Made by a program: the position numbers and the translations under genes. A DNA stretch of 9,305 bases from an uncultured Erysipelotrichaceae bacterium. Lineage in GTDB: Bacteria > Bacillota_I > Bacilli_A > Erysipelotrichales > Erysipelotrichaceae. The stretch lies in NCBI GenBank assembly GCA_902795905.1, contig CADBMY010000032.1, forward strand, positions 1 to 9,305, given 5' to 3'. The notes under the pieces were generated by a model that saw nothing but the letters and a program-made list of their open reading frames with translations, was not told the DNA's origin and ran no database searches. Below, in pieces: positions 5,430 to 9,305 of this stretch (position 1 is its first letter; the number at the start of each line of letters is the position of its first letter).

Positions 5430-7173
5430 GGAAATTACGGATATCGGGAAGTATCCTGATCTGCAGTCGGCTCTGGATGATGTTGAGTTTGCGCTGGAGC
5501 AGCGTCCCAATCTGGCTGTACAGTCGATGCGTGTGGCTGTTGAGATCATGCTGAAGAATCTGTGCAGTCAGCACTTTGGTCAGGAGGGTGAAGATAACAG
5601 CACAAGACTGAAGATGCTGAAGGAAGGGAATGTCATCGGCGGGGCAATGAATGACCGTCTCCATCAGCTGCGTATCCTCGGCAATGAAGCTCTGCATGAC
5701 AATTTCCGTATCGAAGCAGTTGATGCGAGAATGTACTACAATACGGTGCTTGAGCTGGCCCGTTTCTACGTTGCCGAGAGTGATCCGACAGGCGCCTTGA
5801 ACCGCGGTATCCGGGTGGATATGCATACATCTATCGTTACACCCTTTGAGGAGATCACCGATCTTGGAACCATGACTAAAGAAGAACGAACCAGGATTGC
5901 AGAGAATACCGTCGATCGTCTCAGGCATTGGATCGAAGGCTGGAAGCAGAGAAGTAACTATATACCTGAACATGTCTGGAGGGGATCTTTTGATGTGGAT
6001 TATCCCTGGAACGGGTGGGATGCCTTTGAGATTCCTGTCTGCGTACAGGAATACTTTATCGAGTATCATGACGGTCTGCCGGTACAGCGTATCTCAAGGA
6101 TCAAGATGACATATCAGTGGTTTGAGTGTCAGCCAATCATGTTCTGTGACTATGTACAGGGGATAGCTCCCTATACGGACAGGATCGTGATTCCGTCCCT
6201 GGTGAAAGGTGCTTATCTGACACAGGAGCTTGATCTGGAGATGGAATCGGAAGTCACATATGACAGAATACTGACGATGGATTACCTGTGCAGTCCTTCA
6301 CTGCTGCGGAATATGGTATTCTGCGGTGATGATCTCAGAGGCAGCAGGGGTATGTATCTTGTGGACAAGGAGATCGATCTTGAGCTTCCTGATGACTTTG
6401 AGGCACTGAAGCTTCCTGAGGATATCCGCATCCTGCTGATCTACTTCCCGCGTATGCGTACAGTGACATGCCGCGGCAAGACCTGGGAAACAAAGGACAT
6501 CATTGCCGAAGATGTACGCAGATATCTCGATTCAGGGGTGCTGAGAAGAAGCCTGAGGATAATCATTCCTTCCGGCAAACTGATGTTTGATCATATCAGA
6601 AAGGACCGAATGAATGAATATGTTATTCTGCCGCAGAAGCTGACGGAGACCCGCCGGGATGCGATCTATTATCTGTTTACACTGCGGAATTATTACAATA
6701 AGCCTGACAGACAATTCGGACCTTGTCCGTATACCGATCCTGAGGTCAGAAAGTATATCGGATCCATTCAGGGAGAACCTGTGCAGTGGATACGAAAGAA
6801 TGGTTATCCCGCCGGTCTGCATGAAGGTATCAGCTACAATGAATCAAGTATCAGGAGCGATACGGACTTTACGGTCCAGAGAAGATTTATTACAAGAATG
6901 TATACAACAATGGGCAGGTTTATCATTCTTCCGGACTGGGTATTCGAAGGGGCATTGGCTTTGCATACAGATGTCGAGGATTTCCTGAATGCGGTGCTGA
7001 AGGTACGTCCGGAACTGCTGGATGTGGACAGGGAACCGGAACCGCTGCCGGAGGAAAAACCTGTGCCTGAAGCCAGGCCGGTGCGTCCGCTTAACTTCTG
7101 CCCGTACTGCGGAAAGAAGGTCAAGTCTGAGGCTGCCTTCTGTATCTACTGCGGCAAGAAGCTGCCGAGGTAA
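5416..7173 (+). CDS. DUF4145/HEPN-like protein with C-terminal zinc ribbon, 585 aa
   Basis: Residues about 14-120 fit DUF4145, a HEPN-clan helical domain. They include SMRVAVEIMLKNLC, a KMLKEGNVI helix and the signature LRILGNEALHD with Arg86, Asn90 and His94. A middle region of some 430 residues is unrecognised; it is rich in aromatics and hydrophobic strands and has no membrane segment or nucleotide-binding motif that I can see. A Pro/Glu-rich linker (about 534-556) leads to a terminal zinc ribbon with CPYCG (Cys562, Cys565) and CIYCG (Cys576, Cys579). The start at 5416 is preferred over the ATG at 5410 because GAGAGGA (5401-5407) would be too close to the latter. It overlaps the HEPN-like small gene and ends 4 nt before a terminator. 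DUF4145 domains occur alone and fused to restriction and other defence proteins. A nuclease, a nucleic-acid-binding protein or a structural role are all possible. Confidence 0.88.
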   Translation: MRSYKEITDIGKYPDLQSALDDVEFALEQRPNLAVQSMRVAVEIMLKNLCSQHFGQEGEDNSTRLKMLKEGNVIGGAMNDRLHQLRILGNEALHDNFRIEAVDARMYYNTVLELARFYVAESDPTGALNRGIRVDMHTSIVTPFEEITDLGTMTKEERTRIAENTVDRLRHWIEGWKQRSNYIPEHVWRGSFDVDYPWNGWDAFEIPVCVQEYFIEYHDGLPVQRISRIKMTYQWFECQPIMFCDYVQGIAPYTDRIVIPSLVKGAYLTQELDLEMESEVTYDRILTMDYLCSPSLLRNMVFCGDDLRGSRGMYLVDKEIDLELPDDFEALKLPEDIRILLIYFPRMRTVTCRGKTWETKDIIAEDVRRYLDSGVLRRSLRIIIPSGKLMFDHIRKDRMNEYVILPQKLTETRRDAIYYLFTLRNYYNKPDRQFGPCPYTDPEVRKYIGSIQGEPVQWIRKNGYPAGLHEGISYNESSIRSDTDFTVQRRFITRMYTTMGRFIILPDWVFEGALALHTDVEDFLNAVLKVRPELLDVDREPEPLPEEKPVPEARPVRPLNFCPYCGKKVKSEAAFCIYCGKKLPR

Positions 7174-7177
7174 CAAT

Positions 7178-7216
7178 AAAAGATCTGTTCTGTACATTAC
7201 ACAGAGCAGATCTTTT
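7178..7216 (+). terminator. Long bidirectional intrinsic terminator
   Basis: AAAAGATCTG (7178-7187) pairs with CAGATCTTTT (7207-7216). The stem continues through a U-G pair (7188/7206) and TCTGT/ACAGA (7189-7193 and 7201-7205), giving 16 bp with a 7-nt loop, ACATTAC. It lies 4 nt after the stop of the plus-strand gene and 2 nt beyond the stop of the minus-strand gene. U-runs are present on both strands, so it ends both convergent operons. Confidence 0.93.
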
Positions 7217-7218
7217 GT

Positions 7219-9150
7219 TTATCCTCGGTTCAGTCCTTCACCAAGCGGGATCTCGACGACTTCTGCCATTCTGGTCAGACATGTCTCGATCTGTTCGGAG
7301 ATCTCGGCAACGATACGTCCGGTGATCTCTTCGTTCTTCTCCTTTTCGAGGTTAGTATACAGCGTACTGCGCACTTCCTGTGAGAGGCGGTTGATCCGGG
7401 CCTTGAAGTATGTCCGCGGGATGATCTTCCGCATCGCGGAGGGGATCTTGACGTTGATGATGGCTTCCTGCATCTTGTCCTTGCCCAAAGCCAGTACCAG
7501 CAGGGAGATGATCGCTCCGGCCAGGATTCCCGGCAGACCGTTGGCGATCATGGCAATACCGCTGCCTCCGCACAGCAGTCCGATCACGATCGAGACGATC
7601 GTATCGATCATCCAGGTGATCTCGTTGACCGCAAAGAGGTCCTTGGTGTCTACCTTGATCTCCATATCCTGCAGAGACAGGTAGGAATTCAGGCTCAGTG
7701 CAGAATACGGTACGTTATGACGTATGCATATCGGCATCGTATATTCTTCCAGTTCGTTGGATACTGTCTTCAGCCAGGATGTGACAGGCTTCATCAGCAA
7801 TGCACGGGCTTCATCAGTGTGCAGGTAGGCATCGATCTCCTTCTGCAGGACAGCGTCGATATCAGCGACTTTCTCGATCTCTCCTTCCCGCCAGCGTTCA
7901 ATGACAGGCAGGGCAACATTTTCGAGGATCGGATCCACAAACGTATCCACAGCGTTCCTGTACAGGGTGCCGATATTCTTACTGACGATATTCTCGACGA
8001 CACTGGATTCTTTCAGACGTTCGATCTCCGCCTTGAATTCCCTGAGTTCTTCATCGATCCTGCCGCAGTATGCCAGTCCCTTGGCTACCGAGAATTCCGG
8101 TTCACTGCCGCTGATGATCACGGCATCCTCAAAGATCTCCCGGCACCACTTCTTGACTGCGGGCATCTTCGATACACCGCCGGTCAGGAAGATCAGCTCG
8201 GGCTGTTTCTCGGTGATTCCTTCCTTGGCGGTCTGCAGACTTTCGATGAATACTTCCTTGAATGAGCGTCCGTTCAGTCTTTCCGAAGGCTTGTTCAGCA
8301 GGTGGTCAGCGATCGTTTCGTTAAGACGCAGGGTCAGGCGTACAGGCAGGCGTGTATAGCGGATCGTTACCGTCTGCATGCATTCGTTATCTTTCCAGAA
8401 TTCCTCATCGGAGAAGTATTTCTCCTTGAGTCTTCTGGCCGCAAATTCACAGTATGTTCTCCAGGCATCACTTTCACTGAAGATCCGGCGTATCTTTTTG
8501 GCATCCGATGATGCGGATACGGCTTCTTCGAGCAGGATCTCATCCATGATACCGCCGCCGAGGTATACTTCTCCGCCGGTCTTGAGATCCATCTCTCTGC
8601 CGCCCATGATATACGCAAAGTCCGTCGTACTGGATCCGATATCCACGACCAGCACCGGTCTTGAGAGAATATCATAGCCTACCTGCAGGTGTTTGGATTG
8701 GCACGCACTGACCAGAGCTGCCCGTGATTCGGAGACGATCTTGGTCGGCGGATAGCCTGTGCGTTCAAAGATCTCGCGGTATTCTTCACGGGCTGCCTTG
8801 TCCCAGCCGGCCGGACAGCCGACGTAGAAAGCACAGTCCTCGCCTTTGATCAGATCTCCGTTCAGGTACAGTTCGCCAAGGACGCCTGACGCAAAGCTGC
8901 GTATATCCTTGACTGCCTGTGAATCATTCAGAAAACGGCTTTTAAAACGTATCCTGCGGATCGTGGCATCAGGGTCATAGCAGGCACTTTCACCGATCAG
9001 CAGGTCCCCGTTCTTGAGCAGGGCATAAGCCGTGATAAAAGACTTCATCTCCCGGATGCTTAATACTTCCGGAACCAGCTGATCTTCCTTGTTCAGTCTC
9101 GTGACAGCACTTTCGGCATCACCGAGATCAAATCCGTAGAATCTGTTCAT
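7219..9150 (-). CDS. Hsp70/actin-fold ATPase with C-terminal membrane hairpin, 643 aa
   Basis: The N-terminal 370 residues have the Hsp70/actin ATPase fold: phosphate-1 loop FYGFDLGD (4-11), phosphate-2 loop VLVVDIGSSTTDFAY (166-180), GGEVYLGGGIMDE (192-204) and adenosine motif LIFLTGGVSKMP (319-330), then a GLAYCGR helix. A charged helical region (about 365-510) follows, where DnaK would have its substrate-binding domain. I see no DnaK-like beta-sandwich. Residues about 512-556 form a Gly/Ala-rich hydrophobic hairpin (IVIGLLCGG and GILAGAIISLLVLALG), followed by an amphipathic charged helical tail. This predicts a membrane-attached ATPase rather than a cytosolic DnaK. The start is set by GGAGG (9157-9161), 6 nt upstream. 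Its ATG overlaps the upstream gene's TGA, so the genes are translationally coupled. Role unknown: DnaK-type chaperone activity is unlikely; a membrane-remodelling or signalling role is a guess. Confidence 0.9.
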   Translation of the reverse strand: MNRFYGFDLGDAESAVTRLNKEDQLVPEVLSIREMKSFITAYALLKNGDLLIGESACYDPDATIRRIRFKSRFLNDSQAVKDIRSFASGVLGELYLNGDLIKGEDCAFYVGCPAGWDKAAREEYREIFERTGYPPTKIVSESRAALVSACQSKHLQVGYDILSRPVLVVDIGSSTTDFAYIMGGREMDLKTGGEVYLGGGIMDEILLEEAVSASSDAKKIRRIFSESDAWRTYCEFAARRLKEKYFSDEEFWKDNECMQTVTIRYTRLPVRLTLRLNETIADHLLNKPSERLNGRSFKEVFIESLQTAKEGITEKQPELIFLTGGVSKMPAVKKWCREIFEDAVIISGSEPEFSVAKGLAYCGRIDEELREFKAEIERLKESSVVENIVSKNIGTLYRNAVDTFVDPILENVALPVIERWREGEIEKVADIDAVLQKEIDAYLHTDEARALLMKPVTSWLKTVSNELEEYTMPICIRHNVPYSALSLNSYLSLQDMEIKVDTKDLFAVNEITWMIDTIVSIVIGLLCGGSGIAMIANGLPGILAGAIISLLVLALGKDKMQEAIINVKIPSAMRKIIPRTYFKARINRLSQEVRSTLYTNLEKEKNEEITGRIVAEISEQIETCLTRMAEVVEIPLGEGLNRG

Positions 9151-9305
9151 CGTCTTCCTCCGGAGGCCAGTCCTTTTCGCAGCAGGGCACCGTCTATGAC
9201 AAGAGCAGGACGCAGGGTTCCGCCCTCTCCGGGCAGAATATCAAACCATGACGCATTGTCAGGTGTATAATCCAGAGCCTGGATCCTGCGGCTGTGCAGG
9301 TAATA
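9147..9305 (-). CDS. C-terminal end of an unrecognised gene (52 codons, 5' end outside window)
   Basis: On the minus strand an open frame enters from the right edge and ends at a TGA (9147-9149) that overlaps the Hsp70-like ATG in an ATGA junction. The visible part ends in ...NASWFDILPGEGGTLRPALVIDGALLRKGLASGGRR (split here: NASWFDILPGEGG, then TLRPALVIDG, then ALLRKGLASGGRR). It contains no motif that I can assign. It has the composition of a folded soluble C-terminus. It is the likely functional partner of the Hsp70-like ATPase because of the tight coupling. The 5' part is needed to say what it is. Confidence 0.78.
   Translation of the reverse strand, partial: YYLHSRRIQALDYTPDNASWFDILPGEGGTLRPALVIDGALLRKGLASGGRR

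Noticed and set aside
5398..6069. A 223-codon open frame antisense to the DUF4145 gene
   Set aside because: No recognisable domain and no promoter; the sense strand has a clear domain signature and operon structure.
7717..8265. A 182-codon open frame antisense to the Hsp70-like gene
   Set aside because: Shadow of the ATPase coding sequence, which has all its motifs on the other strand.
1..9305. CRISPR array, insertion sequence, tRNA or phage-integration signature
   Set aside because: I looked for direct repeats with regular spacing, transposase motifs and cloverleaf-like segments and saw none; the gaps between genes are short and hold only promoters and terminators.

Overview
The window looks like chromosomal DNA of a mid-GC Bacillota bacterium, plausibly a gut Clostridia or Erysipelotrichia lineage. 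The reasons are the strong AGGAGG-type ribosome binding sites, consensus sigma-A promoters, compact hairpin terminators, a clostripain-family (C11) protease and a 66-residue Csp cold-shock protein. This placement is inference; there is no rRNA or other marker gene. I see no insertion sequence, integrase, tRNA, CRISPR array or phage gene.

Layout from left to right. (1) 12-353 (+) encodes a small unrecognised protein. (2) 437-2983 (+) encodes a large membrane-anchored C11 protease and ends in a UUCG-loop terminator shared with the convergent cold-shock gene at 3062-3262 (-). (3) A divergent intergenic region (3263-3524) holds promoters for the cold-shock gene and for an M28-family metallopeptidase (3525-4838, +). 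The stop codon of the peptidase gene overlaps the start of a 52-residue Cys-rich protein (4838-4996), and that unit ends at a GNRA-loop terminator. (4) A new consensus promoter (5039-5067) drives a two-gene operon: a 102-residue protein resembling a HEPN domain that lacks the usual His (5121-5429), overlapped by a 585-residue protein with an N-terminal DUF4145/HEPN-like domain and a C-terminal zinc ribbon (5416-7173). (5) A long hairpin terminator separates this from a convergent operon on the minus strand: an Hsp70/actin-fold ATPase with a C-terminal hydrophobic hairpin (7219-9150), coupled through an ATGA overlap to an upstream gene of which only the last 52 codons are in the window (9147-9305).

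How the genes work together: the two proteases are separate transcription units and need not be linked. The parts most likely to form real functional pairs are the two HEPN-like genes and the Hsp70-like gene with its truncated upstream partner. I cannot assign either pair to a described system from sequence alone. They are the best candidates for something new, but both could equally be housekeeping genes.
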